Origin: Pseudoalteromonas sp. H105
GTDB taxonomy: Bacteria; Pseudomonadota; Gammaproteobacteria; Enterobacterales; Alteromonadaceae
Assembly (NCBI RefSeq): GCF_001469215.1
Contig: NZ_LOFH01000002.1
Span: forward strand, 310,001-374,000
Length of the DNA stretch: 64,000 nt
Reading direction: 5' to 3'
The position numbers and the translations under genes were made by a program. The notes beneath the pieces were generated by a model, which saw only the letters and a program-made list of their open reading frames with translations, searched no databases and had not been told where the DNA came from. Within the stretch, counting starts at the first letter, position 1. The number at the start of each line of letters is the position of its first letter. Below are positions 27,387 to 36,264 of this stretch, piece by piece.

Positions 27387-27516
27387 AATGCGCTATCCTT
27401 TTATAATAGCAATTCTATAGTTATTAGCTAAAGGATACCTAAGGGCTTGAAAAATTGCTATTAAAGAGACAAAAATAAAATAGCAAAGCCCTTAGCTTAT
27501 ATATATCGCACAAAAT

Positions 27517-28266
27517 TTATAGTTTGGTATTTTCTACATTTTTGACTTTTACTCTACCCGAACCATCAGCAAGCAAGGTAAAGCTTTTTGCTTTATTAAC
27601 GTATATGCCACCCGAGCCATCCGTGATAGTAACTGAGCCTGAGGTATCTTCAACATCAATACTACCAGACCCATCGTGAATGCTTACATCACCGGTACTT
27701 TTTACTAGGTCTATGCTACCTGAACCATCATTTATGTTAACGTTGCCTTTTATGTTTGCTACATCAATTGCCCCAGAACCATCTTCGATAGTCAAAGAAC
27801 CGTTAATCATGCTCACTACTATTTTTCCTGATCCGTCACGGATGGCTGTGTCAGCTGTATTATTGATATTTATTTCACCAGAACCATCTTTTATATTTAG
27901 CTTAAACGATGAAGGAACAGATACAGTCAAATCGATACGCGTTTGATTTTTATAGTTTGAAGAGGAGTTAGTATCACAGTTGTTCGCAATTAATTGCGCT
28001 ATTTGCGCGTTTTGGTCTAATGATAGGCAATAATCATCATGAGGTTCATTTTGATAAATCTCTGCTTTTACTGTAACGGTATCAGTGTTGCTTCCCATGA
28101 TATTAAGAAACCCAGCGCCACTTTGAACAGCAAGGGTCGTTAATTGTGAGTGTGTTAAGGTGAGCTGTTTAGTCTTTTGCAAGGACATATCATTACTCCA
28201 TGCAAGTGCCTGAGTAGAGAGTAATCCTGCAAGCAGTAATGTTGCACGTGAGATTGTATTTAACAT
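27517..28266 (-). CDS. Exported DGSG-repeat beta-helix protein (DUF4097/DUF2807-like)
   Basis: A 249-residue protein with a signal peptide (LLLAGLLSTQALA). The N-terminal part (about 25-125) is a beta-rich domain with two cysteines. Seven copies of an about 19-residue unit follow, each built on (I/L)xDGSGxIxV: IKDGSGEININ, IRDGSGKIVVS, IEDGSGAIDVA, INDGSGSIDLV, IHDGSGSIDVE, ITDGSGGIYVN, LADGSGRVKVK. Such regular DGSG turns fit a right-handed beta-helix, as in DUF4097/DUF2807 (GIN-type) proteins. No catalytic motif is seen. It could be a periplasmic or surface structural protein; its role is unknown. Confidence 0.82.
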   Translation of the reverse strand: MLNTISRATLLLAGLLSTQALAWSNDMSLQKTKQLTLTHSQLTTLAVQSGAGFLNIMGSNTDTVTVKAEIYQNEPHDDYCLSLDQNAQIAQLIANNCDTNSSSNYKNQTRIDLTVSVPSSFKLNIKDGSGEININNTADTAIRDGSGKIVVSMINGSLTIEDGSGAIDVANIKGNVNINDGSGSIDLVKSTGDVSIHDGSGSIDVEDTSGSVTITDGSGGIYVNKAKSFTLLADGSGRVKVKNVENTKL

Positions 28267-28460
28267 TCGTATTCCTTCATATATGTGTCTGTTTTTAGTT
28301 TAGTCGCATACAAAGGTAAAAAGGTTTAAAGCTATTTGAATTAATTTTAAAATGTTATGTAGGGAGTTTGATGATAAATGTAATTTAGTTAATCAGTCGT
28401 AAACCTGGTTGGTAAATGCGTGAATATGGAATATAAATTTTATATATCGAATAGCGAATC

Positions 28461-28488
28461 AAAAGCGCTGAGTGGTGCTCAACGCTTT
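28461..28488 (-). terminator. Terminator of the his operon
   Basis: An 11-bp stem with one G-T pair (28462-28472 with 28478-28488) lies just after the hisI stop. In the minus-strand direction it ends in a short T run. Confidence 0.75.
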
Positions 28489-28502
28489 AATTTGCTTTAT
28501 TT

Positions 28503-29117
28503 TTACTTATGCCTACCTTGCAAACAGGCAACCACATCTTTTAGTTCAAGGCCTTGGCGCTGCAGTAACACGATTAAGTGATATAACAAATCGGCAGATT
28601 CGTTGGTTAGTTCATCATTATCATGCTTCATCGCGGCAAGGGCGACTTCAACGCCTTCTTCACCGACCTTTTGGCAGCTGCGGCTTAAGTCTTTAGCAAA
28701 AAGTGAAGCGGTGTAGCTTTTTTCTGGGTCATCGTTTTTACGCTCGACAATTACTTGCTCAAGTTGGGCTAAAAAGCTAAGGCCTGGTTTTGCTGCATCA
28801 CCAAAGCAGCTTTGCGTGCCTAAGTGACAGGTTGGGCCCAGTGGGTTTGCAAGTACTAAGATTGAATCGTAATCGCAATCAGTATGCAATGACACCACTT
28901 CTAAGTAATTTTCAGAGGTTTCACCTTTGGTCCATAAACGGTTTTTTGAGCGCGAGTAAAATGTGACTTTTTGTTTTTCAAAAGTGACGTCAAGGGATTC
29001 TTGATTCATAAAGCCTTGCATTAAAATAACCCCAGTACGGGCATCTTGTACAATGGCGGGGATCAATTCGCTTTTTGCAAAATCAACTTGAGTTAGGTTT
29101 TCTTTGGTTAGTTGCAT
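28503..29117 (-). CDS. hisI: Bifunctional phosphoribosyl-AMP cyclohydrolase/phosphoribosyl-ATP pyrophosphatase
   Basis: A 204-residue HisIE fusion catalysing the second and third steps of histidine synthesis. The N-terminal cyclohydrolase domain (about 1-115) has [16 protein letters not shown], the Zn/Mg cluster HTDCDYDS and a later GTQSCF cysteine. The C-terminal pyrophosphatase domain (about 116-204) has the [10 protein letters not shown] and [13 protein letters not shown] metal motifs. It overlaps hisF by ten bases and is the last gene of the his operon. Confidence 0.97.
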   Translation of the reverse strand: MQLTKENLTQVDFAKSELIPAIVQDARTGVILMQGFMNQESLDVTFEKQKVTFYSRSKNRLWTKGETSENYLEVVSLHTDCDYDSILVLANPLGPTCHLGTQSCFGDAAKPGLSFLAQLEQVIVERKNDDPEKSYTASLFAKDLSRSCQKVGEEGVEVALAAMKHDNDELTNESADLLYHLIVLLQRQGLELKDVVACLQGRHK

Positions 29118-29887
29118 AGTCGTGCCGCCACTTGGTTATCTGTTAGGTATTGTTTTAATTCGCCAATGTTTATCACGTTTTTGTGAAAAACACTCGCTGC
29201 CAGTGCGCCATCAACTTGGCTTTGCTTAAATACATCAACAAAATCTTGCATGGTTCCCGCGCCACCTGAAGCAATCAAGGGAATATCACACAACGCGCGC
29301 ATTTTAGATAACTGTTGGTTATCGTAGCCGTTACGTACACCGTCTTGGTTCATGCAGTTGAGTACGATTTCACCTGCGCCTAAGTCTTGCACGCGTTTAA
29401 CCCATTCCTCGGTTTTGTAGCGTGTACGGCTTGATGCATTAGGATCGCCCGTGAGCTGATACACTAAGTATTCGCCAGTGACTTCATCATAAAAGCTATC
29501 AATGCCAACCACCACACATTGCTTACCAAATTCATCGTGTAACTCTTTGATAAGTTCAGGGCGTGCAATAGCAGGGCTGTTGATACTGATTTTATCGGCG
29601 CCACGTTCAAGTACGCGGGCTGCATCAGCGACAGATTTAATACCACCGGCTACACAAAATGGAATATCAATGTGGCGAGCAATACTTTCAACCCAATTTA
29701 CATCGAGTAAGCGTTTTTCAACGCTTGCGCTGATTTCATAAAAAACCAGTTCGTCTGCGCCTGCTTCACTGTAAGCTTGGGCAAGAGTAAGAATATCGCC
29801 AACAATTTCGTGCCCTTTAAATTTAACACCTTTGACTACTTGGCCATCTTTTACATCTAAACACGGGATTATGCGTTTTGATAACAT
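29108..29887 (-). CDS. hisF: Imidazole glycerol phosphate synthase cyclase subunit HisF
   Basis: A 259-residue (beta/alpha)8 barrel with the catalytic Asp11 in [16 protein letters not shown] and Asp about 130 in [10 protein letters not shown], plus the phosphate-binding SGGAGT and [11 protein letters not shown] loops. It uses ammonia from HisH to convert PRFAR to imidazole glycerol phosphate and AICAR. It overlaps hisA by 19 bases and hisI by ten. Confidence 0.97.
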   Translation of the reverse strand: MLSKRIIPCLDVKDGQVVKGVKFKGHEIVGDILTLAQAYSEAGADELVFYEISASVEKRLLDVNWVESIARHIDIPFCVAGGIKSVADAARVLERGADKISINSPAIARPELIKELHDEFGKQCVVVGIDSFYDEVTGEYLVYQLTGDPNASSRTRYKTEEWVKRVQDLGAGEIVLNCMNQDGVRNGYDNQQLSKMRALCDIPLIASGGAGTMQDFVDVFKQSQVDGALAASVFHKNVINIGELKQYLTDNQVAARLCN

Positions 29888-30603
29888 GCCAACGCCTCCT
29901 CAACATTAAATGCACCATCAAGCAGTGACTTACCTAAAATAACACCGCCAACACCCAGCTCTTTGAGCTTTTTAATATCATCAAGTGAACTTACGCCGCC
30001 CGATGCTTGTACTTTTATAGCGCTGTTGTGATTTGCTAAATCTTGGTATAGCGTAAATGAAGGGCCGGTCATGGTGCCGTCCTTACTGATGTCCGTACAT
30101 AAAAAGTCAATCACGCCAAGGGCAACATAAAAATCGATGAGTTCAAACAAACCAAACTCTGATTCACTTAACCAGCCGTGAGTCGCAGGTGCCCAGCCGC
30201 TGTCAGTTTTATTGACATCAAGCGCAATCACAAAATGTTTAGCGCCAAATTTTTCAATCCAGCCTTTCACTTCATCGCGCTTTTCAACCGCCATTGAACC
30301 TATGACAACCTGATTTGCACCGGCGTTTAGCCAATCGCTTACGTCTTGTTCAGTGCGAATACCGCCGCCCACTTGATAGGGTACGTTCAGTGCTTTCGTT
30401 GCGGCTTGAATATGCTGCCATTGCTTTTTACTTGGATCGCGTGCGCCTTCTAAATCAACCAGGTGTAATTTACCTGCGCCGCTTTGCGCATATTCTTGTA
30501 ATCGTGCGCCAAGTTCAAACGGGTAAAATTGTGCGGTATCGTATTTGCCTTGATATAAACGCACGATCTGATTTTGTAATACATCTAATGCTGGAATAAT
30601 CAC
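29869..30603 (-). CDS. hisA: Phosphoribosylformimino-AICAR ribotide isomerase HisA
   Basis: A 244-residue barrel starting [21 protein letters not shown], with [25 protein letters not shown] and [10 protein letters not shown] as phosphate and catalytic loops. It isomerises ProFAR to PRFAR, the step before HisHF. It overlaps hisF and follows hisH by 34 bases. Confidence 0.97.
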   Translation of the reverse strand: MIIPALDVLQNQIVRLYQGKYDTAQFYPFELGARLQEYAQSGAGKLHLVDLEGARDPSKKQWQHIQAATKALNVPYQVGGGIRTEQDVSDWLNAGANQVVIGSMAVEKRDEVKGWIEKFGAKHFVIALDVNKTDSGWAPATHGWLSESEFGLFELIDFYVALGVIDFLCTDISKDGTMTGPSFTLYQDLANHNSAIKVQASGGVSSLDDIKKLKELGVGGVILGKSLLDGAFNVEEALACYQNA

Positions 30604-30637
30604 GTTAAATTCTCTTTTAATTTTGTTTGCCAGTAGC

Positions 30638-31228
30638 TTATAGCTGCCAGTCTAAAAAGTTTTGTAATAACCGCGTGCCGACTTTTGCACTTCGCTCAGG
30701 GTGAAATTGCATCCCCGCGTAATTGTCGTTGGCTACAATTGCTGAGAACGTTTGTCCGTATTCGCCGCTAACCAGTGTTGCGTCGTTAACGGTGTGAGCA
30801 AAACTATGCACAAAATATACTTGGTCGTTTACATCAAGGCCTTTAGTTAATGCATGTTCGCGATTAAGCGTTAAGTTGTTCCAGCCCATATGGGGTGATG
30901 TTAAATTACCGACATCCAGCGCTTTAACTTGCCCAGGGATTTTACCTAAACATTGCACATTACCTTCTTCAGTGCTGTCGCATAACAACTGCATGCCTAA
31001 ACAAATACCCATAAGTGGGCGTTGGTATTCATTAATCGCTTGTTGCCAACCACCTTCAACTAAGCGCTTCATAGCAACGGATGCATGACCAACACCCGGT
31101 AAAATAGCGCGCTCAAAGTTTTTCAGTTGCTCAGGTGAGGTGATAACCTCTGGCGTTTCGCCAAGGCGTTCAAAGGCAAAACGTACTGAATTTATATTGG
31201 CACAACCGGTATTGATGATGGCAATCAT
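30638..31228 (-). CDS. hisH: Imidazole glycerol phosphate synthase glutaminase subunit HisH
   Basis: A 196-residue class I glutamine amidotransferase with nucleophile Cys76 in GICLGMQLL, LPGVGH near the N-terminus and the His-x-Glu pair in GMQFHPERS. It supplies ammonia to HisF. I chose the ATG at 31228 over the GTG at 31234 because it forms an ATGA overlap with the hisB stop, the same coupling used between hisB/hisC and hisC/hisD. Confidence 0.96.
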   Translation of the reverse strand: MIAIINTGCANINSVRFAFERLGETPEVITSPEQLKNFERAILPGVGHASVAMKRLVEGGWQQAINEYQRPLMGICLGMQLLCDSTEEGNVQCLGKIPGQVKALDVGNLTSPHMGWNNLTLNREHALTKGLDVNDQVYFVHSFAHTVNDATLVSGEYGQTFSAIVANDNYAGMQFHPERSAKVGTRLLQNFLDWQL

Positions 31229-32286
31229 AAACACCCCTTAGAGCTGGCTGTTTGTTGGCTTGCATCGGCTGCAATCGCCATGCGTAATGCACGAGAGAAT
31301 GCTTTAAACAACCCTTCAACTTGGTGATGGCAGTTACCGTCGCTAACCGATAAGATTAAACTCACGGCGGCGTTATCACTTAAGCTTTTAAAGAAGTGCT
31401 CAACCATTTGTACGTCTAAATCACCGGCTTTTTCACGGCTAAAGTTGGCATTTAATACAAATGAGGCACGCCCAGATAAGTCAATTTGTGCTTCTGCTTT
31501 GCATTCATCCATTGGCAGCGCAAACCCATAACGGGCAATTTGCGATTTTGTGCCTAGGGCTTCTTTTAAAGCAATGCCGAGCGCAATACCAATGTCTTCA
31601 ACTAAGTGATGCTCATCGATGTGTAAGTCACCTTTAGCTTGAATATCAAGGCCGATGTTTGCATGAGTGCGAATTTGATCCAGCATGTGATCAAAAAAGC
31701 CAAGGCCAGTGCTTATTTCACCGTTTTTACTCTGGTCTAAATTGAGTTTGACATCAATTTGCGTTTCTTTGGTGTTGCGGGTAACACGACCTTTACGGTC
31801 GGCTGTAGTGAGTTTGGTAACAATAGCGTTCCAATCGCCGTCATACAAAATACCTTCACAGCATAAGTTTTGCGCCAAACCAATATCTGTTTGGCGGTCG
31901 CCAATCACAAAAGAGCGACCTAAATCGACTTTACCAGAGCGCATAAGTTCGGTGAGTAGCCCCGTTTTAGGTTTTCGGCAATCGCAATTTTGCTCATCAA
32001 AGTGAGGGCAAATTAGTACGTCGTCAAACTTAATCCCTTGGCTTGATAAAATATCCATCATTTTATCTTGAGCGATATCAAAATCAGCTGTTGGGAAGCT
32101 GTCTGTTCCTAAGCCATCTTGGTTTGATACCATCACTAAGCGGAAACCTGCACCTTGCAGCTGCAAAAGGGCAGGGATCACATTAGGTAAAAATTCTAGT
32201 TTTTCAAGGCTATCGACTTGTTTATCAGTAACAGGCTCTGAAATGATAGTGCCGTCACGGTCGATAAATAAATAGGGGTTACTCAT
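31225..32286 (-). CDS. hisB: Bifunctional histidinol-phosphatase/imidazoleglycerol-phosphate dehydratase HisB
   Basis: A 353-residue fusion. The N-terminal HAD phosphatase (about 1-165) has FIDRDGTII with the two catalytic aspartates, MVSNQDG, and a zinc loop CPHFDEQNCDCRKP. The C-terminal dehydratase (about 166-353) has the manganese-binding HHLVEDIGIALG and the DGNCHHQVEG repeat. It catalyses steps six and eight of histidine synthesis. The fused form is normal for gammaproteobacteria. Confidence 0.97.
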   Translation of the reverse strand: MSNPYLFIDRDGTIISEPVTDKQVDSLEKLEFLPNVIPALLQLQGAGFRLVMVSNQDGLGTDSFPTADFDIAQDKMMDILSSQGIKFDDVLICPHFDEQNCDCRKPKTGLLTELMRSGKVDLGRSFVIGDRQTDIGLAQNLCCEGILYDGDWNAIVTKLTTADRKGRVTRNTKETQIDVKLNLDQSKNGEISTGLGFFDHMLDQIRTHANIGLDIQAKGDLHIDEHHLVEDIGIALGIALKEALGTKSQIARYGFALPMDECKAEAQIDLSGRASFVLNANFSREKAGDLDVQMVEHFFKSLSDNAAVSLILSVSDGNCHHQVEGLFKAFSRALRMAIAADASQQTASSKGCL

Positions 32287-33368
32287 GATACTTCCTGCTC
32301 TTTTTTCGCGGTTGATTGGCTTAGGCCATCTAACCAGATTTTAACTTGTTCTAACTCTTGCTCACTGCCGATAGAAATACGTAGCCAATCGTTTTCACCA
32401 TACAAGGTAAATGCTCGCATTACTAAACCTTGCTCTAGGGCAATATTAAAACTGTTTTTATTGGCAAGCTTTAGGGTAACAAAGTTACCTTCACCGCTTA
32501 GCACGTTTAATACCGCAGGTGAGGCATTAAGCCACTGTTTAAGTTTTTCTTTTAAGGCATTTAAAATGTTCACTTGACGGCGCATTGAGGTAATCGCATC
32601 AGGGCTTAGGGCACTAGCTGCAATACTTGCAACCACTGTTGATACCGGATACGGTGCAATAACTTTACGAATCGGTAATAACACCGTTTCTTGTGCCAGT
32701 GTAAAGCCTGTGCGCAAACCAGCTAACGCAAATGCTTTAGATAGCGTACGAAGCACAACAACATTTGCGTAGTCGTTGATTAGTTTACTGGCACTTTGCT
32801 CTGGGCAAAACTCAATGTAGGCCTCATCAACAATAACCAGCGCTTTACCTTCAAGGGCTGTAGCAATGGCTTTAATTTTATCCAGCGAAGTTAAACTACC
32901 TGTTGGGTTATTTGGATTACAAATAAAGACCAGCTTAGAGTCGCCAACCGCGCTCACTATGTCATTTACTGAACCTTCTAACAGCAGTGCTTGGCTTAAA
33001 CCGTTAATAGCGACATTGTGGGTATCGGCTGTCACTTTATACATACCGTAAGTGGGTAAAAATAACGCGATGCTGTCTTTAGCTGGTTCACAGTATGTGC
33101 GTACCAGTAACTCAATGCCTTCATCTGCACCACGGGTCATTAATACTTGCTCGGTGCCAAGTTCTGCATACACTGCATAGCGATTAATAACGTTAGCTGG
33201 TTGAGGATCTGGATAGCGATTTAAATCATCAATATTAATATCAATGTTTTTCACATACGGACTTTCATTAGCATTAAGCCAAGTGGTGCCTGTTAGTTTT
33301 TCACTTTTAGCGGAGCTGTAAGCTGCTAATGCATCAATATTGTCGGGTAATAACGCATTATTACTCAT
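32283..33368 (-). CDS. hisC: Histidinol-phosphate aminotransferase HisC
   Basis: A 361-residue fold-type I PLP enzyme. Visible signatures are LNANESPY near the N-terminus, CNPNNPTGS, VDEAYIEF and the PLP lysine in RTLSKAFALAGLRTGF (about residue 215). It converts imidazole acetol phosphate to histidinol phosphate. It overlaps both hisD and hisB by four bases (ATGA), so translation is coupled. Confidence 0.97.
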   Translation of the reverse strand: MSNNALLPDNIDALAAYSSAKSEKLTGTTWLNANESPYVKNIDINIDDLNRYPDPQPANVINRYAVYAELGTEQVLMTRGADEGIELLVRTYCEPAKDSIALFLPTYGMYKVTADTHNVAINGLSQALLLEGSVNDIVSAVGDSKLVFICNPNNPTGSLTSLDKIKAIATALEGKALVIVDEAYIEFCPEQSASKLINDYANVVVLRTLSKAFALAGLRTGFTLAQETVLLPIRKVIAPYPVSTVVASIAASALSPDAITSMRRQVNILNALKEKLKQWLNASPAVLNVLSGEGNFVTLKLANKNSFNIALEQGLVMRAFTLYGENDWLRISIGSEQELEQVKIWLDGLSQSTAKKEQEVS

Positions 33369-34672
33369 AGTTCATTCTCTTTAGAAATAGCCTCTAAACG
33401 TACCTTCACTGCATTGGCATGTGCATCGAGTCCTTCAGCATCTGCCAGTGGTAATATTGCTTTTGATAAGTCTTTTAAGCCATTTTGGGTAATTGTTTGT
33501 ACTGTATATGTACGAAAAAAGTCGAGCAAATTTAAGCTAGAATACGTTGCACTATAACCGTAAGTTGGTAATACGTGATTAGTACCAGAGGCATAGTCAC
33601 CCGCTGACTCAGGTGTATAATCACCAACAAACACAGAGCCTGCATTGTTAACTTTAGCTAAATAAGGATTAGCATCGGCTAATTGCAGAATTAAATGTTC
33701 AGGGCCATATTGCGCAGACACATCAAATGCTTGGTCAATTGAATCAACAAATATCAATGATGAGTTGGCCAATGCTTGTGCTGCGATATCTTGGCGCGAT
33801 AGTTTAGCTAGTTGGCGTTCGATTGCTTGTTGTGTGCGCTCGATGGTTAATTCACTATTACTCAGTAAAATAACTTGAGAGTCAGCACCGTGCTCAGCCT
33901 GCGATAATAAATCAGCTGCAATAAACTCAGGGTTTGCGCGCTCATCTGCGATCACTAAAACCTCAGACGGCCCCGCAGGCATATCTATCGCCATACCGGG
34001 TATTGTTTGTGCAACTAGTTGTTTAGCCATAGTGACAAAGCTATTGCCGGGGCCAAAGATTTTATTTACCTTTGGTACAGAGCCAGTACCATAAGCCATG
34101 GCGGCGATTGCACCGGCGCCGCCACTTTCGACGATTGTTTTGATTCCGCATAACTTAGCCGCGTATAAAATTGCTGGATTGATTTGCGCATCACCTTGCA
34201 CAGGTGTAGCTAAAACAATTGTTTTAGCGCCACTTAATTGAGCCAGTACACCTTGCATGATCACAGAAGAAGGTAATGGTGCGCTGCCACCTGGCACATA
34301 TATACCCACCGCTTCAATGGCTTGATATTTGAGCTCGCACAACACACCAGGTTGTGTAGTTAGCTGAATATCTTTTGGTAGTTGTGCTTGGTGAAAACGT
34401 TTAACATTGGCATATGCCGTATCAATGGCATATTTAAGTTCAGGGCTTAGTTGTTGTACTGCATTATTTATTTCTTCAACAGGCACTAATAATCGTGGCG
34501 TTGGGCGATTATCAAATTCCTTTGCCATATCGAGCAAGGCATCATCACCTTGCTCTTTTACATTTGCCATAATGGTTTGACAAATTTCTTCTACTTTCGC
34601 ACTCGCACTAACAGCAGGGCGCATTAGCGCCGCTGCTTGTGCGTCTGCGGATACCTCATTCCAGCACAGCAT
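33365..34672 (-). CDS. hisD: Histidinol dehydrogenase HisD
   Basis: A 435-residue zinc- and NAD-dependent enzyme catalysing the last two oxidation steps to histidine. Family signatures are IYVPGGSAPLPSSVIM, MPAGPSEVLVIAD, LLSQAEHGADSQ (zinc and active-site Gln-His), YGPEHL and the C-terminal SAGDYASGTNHVLPT. It starts four bases after the hisG stop. Confidence 0.97.
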   Translation of the reverse strand: MLCWNEVSADAQAAALMRPAVSASAKVEEICQTIMANVKEQGDDALLDMAKEFDNRPTPRLLVPVEEINNAVQQLSPELKYAIDTAYANVKRFHQAQLPKDIQLTTQPGVLCELKYQAIEAVGIYVPGGSAPLPSSVIMQGVLAQLSGAKTIVLATPVQGDAQINPAILYAAKLCGIKTIVESGGAGAIAAMAYGTGSVPKVNKIFGPGNSFVTMAKQLVAQTIPGMAIDMPAGPSEVLVIADERANPEFIAADLLSQAEHGADSQVILLSNSELTIERTQQAIERQLAKLSRQDIAAQALANSSLIFVDSIDQAFDVSAQYGPEHLILQLADANPYLAKVNNAGSVFVGDYTPESAGDYASGTNHVLPTYGYSATYSSLNLLDFFRTYTVQTITQNGLKDLSKAILPLADAEGLDAHANAVKVRLEAISKENEL

Positions 34673-34676
34673 TGAG

Positions 34677-35576
34677 TTACTCCATCATTTTTTCAATTGG
34701 CATAACTAAGATAGAGTTTGCACCTAACGCTTTTAATTGCTCCATCGTTTCCCAAAATAATGTTTCGCTGCTCACCATGTGCAGTGCTACATATTCATCA
34801 GAACCCGCTAAAGCAAGAAGCGTAGGTTGGCCTGTCCCAGGGAGAAGGTCGCAAATCTCATCAAGCTTATCTTTTGGTGCGTGTAGCATGATGTACTTGC
34901 TTTCTTTAGCTTGTTTAACACCGCGCAAGCGTGGCATTAGCTTTTCAATAAGTGCTAATTTGTCAGCATCTTGTAGGTCTTTGTTTTGAATCAAGCATGC
35001 GTTTGATTCTAAAATAGTATCGCCTTGCATTAAGCCGTTTGCTTCAAGGGTTGCACCGGTTGATACTAAATCACAAATCGCATCAGCAAGGCCTGCACGG
35101 GGGGCCACTTCAACCGAACCTGTTAACATAACAGTGCTTGCGTTAATGCCTTCACGCTTTAGATATTGAGTGAGAATTTCTGGGTAAGTGGTGGCAATGC
35201 GTTTGCCTTCAAACCAGCTTTTATCTTGTGGGCCTAACTCTTGTGGCCACGCTAGGGCTAAACGACAAAATCCAAAATCAAGTTTTGACAGTTTATTTAC
35301 TTCACTTGGTACACCTTGACGCTCTCGTTCTGCTTGTACTTCAACTAAAACGTTTTCGCCAACGATTCCTAAGTCACATACGCCATCCATAACAAGACCT
35401 GGGATATCGTCATCGCGCACACGCAGTACGTCAATCGGCATATTAGTTGAGTGTGCGATCAAACGCTGCTCACGTAAATTAAGTTTAACGCCTAACTGTT
35501 TTAGTAAGTCTTGGCAATCTTTTGAAAGGCGGCCACCTTTTTGAATGGCGATACGTAGACGGTTGCTGTTACTCAT
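34677..35576 (-). CDS. hisG: ATP phosphoribosyltransferase HisG
   Basis: A 299-residue long-form HisG, which carries its own ACT-like regulatory C-terminus (about 225-299), so histidine feedback inhibition is expected. Features are [37 protein letters not shown] and [16 protein letters not shown] with the PRPP loop. It is the first structural gene of the operon, preceded on the minus strand by AAAGGAAAATGAAT and by the attenuator. Confidence 0.97.
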   Translation of the reverse strand: MSNSNRLRIAIQKGGRLSKDCQDLLKQLGVKLNLREQRLIAHSTNMPIDVLRVRDDDIPGLVMDGVCDLGIVGENVLVEVQAERERQGVPSEVNKLSKLDFGFCRLALAWPQELGPQDKSWFEGKRIATTYPEILTQYLKREGINASTVMLTGSVEVAPRAGLADAICDLVSTGATLEANGLMQGDTILESNACLIQNKDLQDADKLALIEKLMPRLRGVKQAKESKYIMLHAPKDKLDEICDLLPGTGQPTLLALAGSDEYVALHMVSSETLFWETMEQLKALGANSILVMPIEKMME

Positions 35577-35608
35577 TATTCATTTTCCTTTAATTTAAAA
35601 ACTAAAAA

Positions 35609-35627
35609 CCCCGAGGGAACCTCAGGG
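35609..35627 (-). terminator. his operon attenuator hairpin
   Basis: On the minus strand CCCTGAGG pairs with CCTCGGGG across a three-base loop (one G-U pair) and runs straight into TTTTT. It lies 32 bases before the hisG start and downstream of the poly-His leader. This is the arrangement of the classical his attenuator: ribosome stalling in the leader favours an alternative fold and read-through. Confidence 0.9.
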
Positions 35628-35671
35628 CGAAAATGAATCTTTATGTGTTGATTCGCCAGAGGTTCCTTTTA

Positions 35672-35697
35672 GGAATAACCTCTCAGCGAAAGACCTG
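35672..35697 (-). promoter_or_regulatory. his leader intermediate hairpin (antiterminator element)
   Basis: AGAGGTT (35672 onward) pairs with AACCTCT about 12 bases later, between the leader peptide and the terminator hairpin. The AGGTTCC and GGTTATTCC segments recur in both neighbouring hairpins, so alternative pairing with either the leader or the attenuator is possible. The exact fold was not computed. Confidence 0.55.
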
Positions 35698-35702
35698 ACA
35701 GG

Positions 35703-35753
35703 TTATTCCGGTGAATGGTGGTGATGGTGTACTGTTGTCAGGTTTAAGCGCAT
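35703..35753 (-). CDS. hisL: his operon leader peptide
   Basis: A 16-residue leader, MRLNLTTVHHHHHSPE, with five consecutive histidine codons and a TAA stop. AGGA lies eight bases before the ATG on the minus strand. Histidyl-tRNA shortage would stall the ribosome in the His run and relieve termination before hisG. Confidence 0.93.
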   Translation of the reverse strand: MRLNLTTVHHHHHSPE

Positions 35754-35945
35754 TTTATAAATCCTATAAACTTTCGTTTTATTTTAAAGCTATATTTTAC
35801 AACTAAGAGACAAAAGTTATTAATCTGTTTAAGTAAATCTCATATATAGAAAAACATATTTTGATAAACACTGGCAAGTCTTTTTTGAATTAATTAAAGA
35901 ATAAGGTATAACAGCCGATACTAAATGTGTTGATAGGAGGTACGT

Positions 35946-36179
35946 ATGGACATGATGATCCCTTTCCTTGGGAAGATATCTCGTTTAGATGTCGAGCATA
36001 AAGGTGTATTTTACATTGCCGGATTAAAGGACTCTAAAATATCGCAAATAGAGCTCGAAAAGCGAAAGAAAGCCGCTTATGAACGAAAAAAAATGTTAGA
36101 AAAAAATCAGCCTAAAAAACAGGAAACTGCTGTGACAACGGATGAATATGGTCAAAAGCACCTCGATACATGGGCTTAA
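35946..36179 (+). CDS. Small charged protein of unknown function
   Basis: A 77-residue frame with a very good ribosome site (TAGGAGGT, six bases before the ATG at 35946). The N-terminal 28 residues are mostly hydrophobic and beta-like (MMIPFLGKISRLDVEHKGVFYIAGL). The middle is a Lys/Glu-rich helix (IELEKRKKAAYERKKMLEK). No family is recognised. It lies between the his leader region and the GAF diguanylate cyclase and may form a transcription unit with the latter (68 bases to its first possible start). Confidence 0.7.
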   Translation: MDMMIPFLGKISRLDVEHKGVFYIAGLKDSKISQIELEKRKKAAYERKKMLEKNQPKKQETAVTTDEYGQKHLDTWA

Positions 36180-36264
36180 GCTTTTATAAAATAGTAGATA
36201 ATGCACAAAATTAGTCTGCTATTTTTATAAGGTACGGTTAAATAATGTGATAGTAAGGTTTTAC

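Noticed and set aside
27540..27900. Regular short repeats that could suggest a CRISPR array
   Set aside because: They are codon-level repeats in frame with a coding sequence, without conserved direct repeats separated by unique spacers and without cas genes.
27680..27946. Open frame on the plus strand inside the DGSG-repeat gene
   Set aside because: It is the antisense image of the DGSG repeats (repeated PEPS-like pattern), with no ribosome site.
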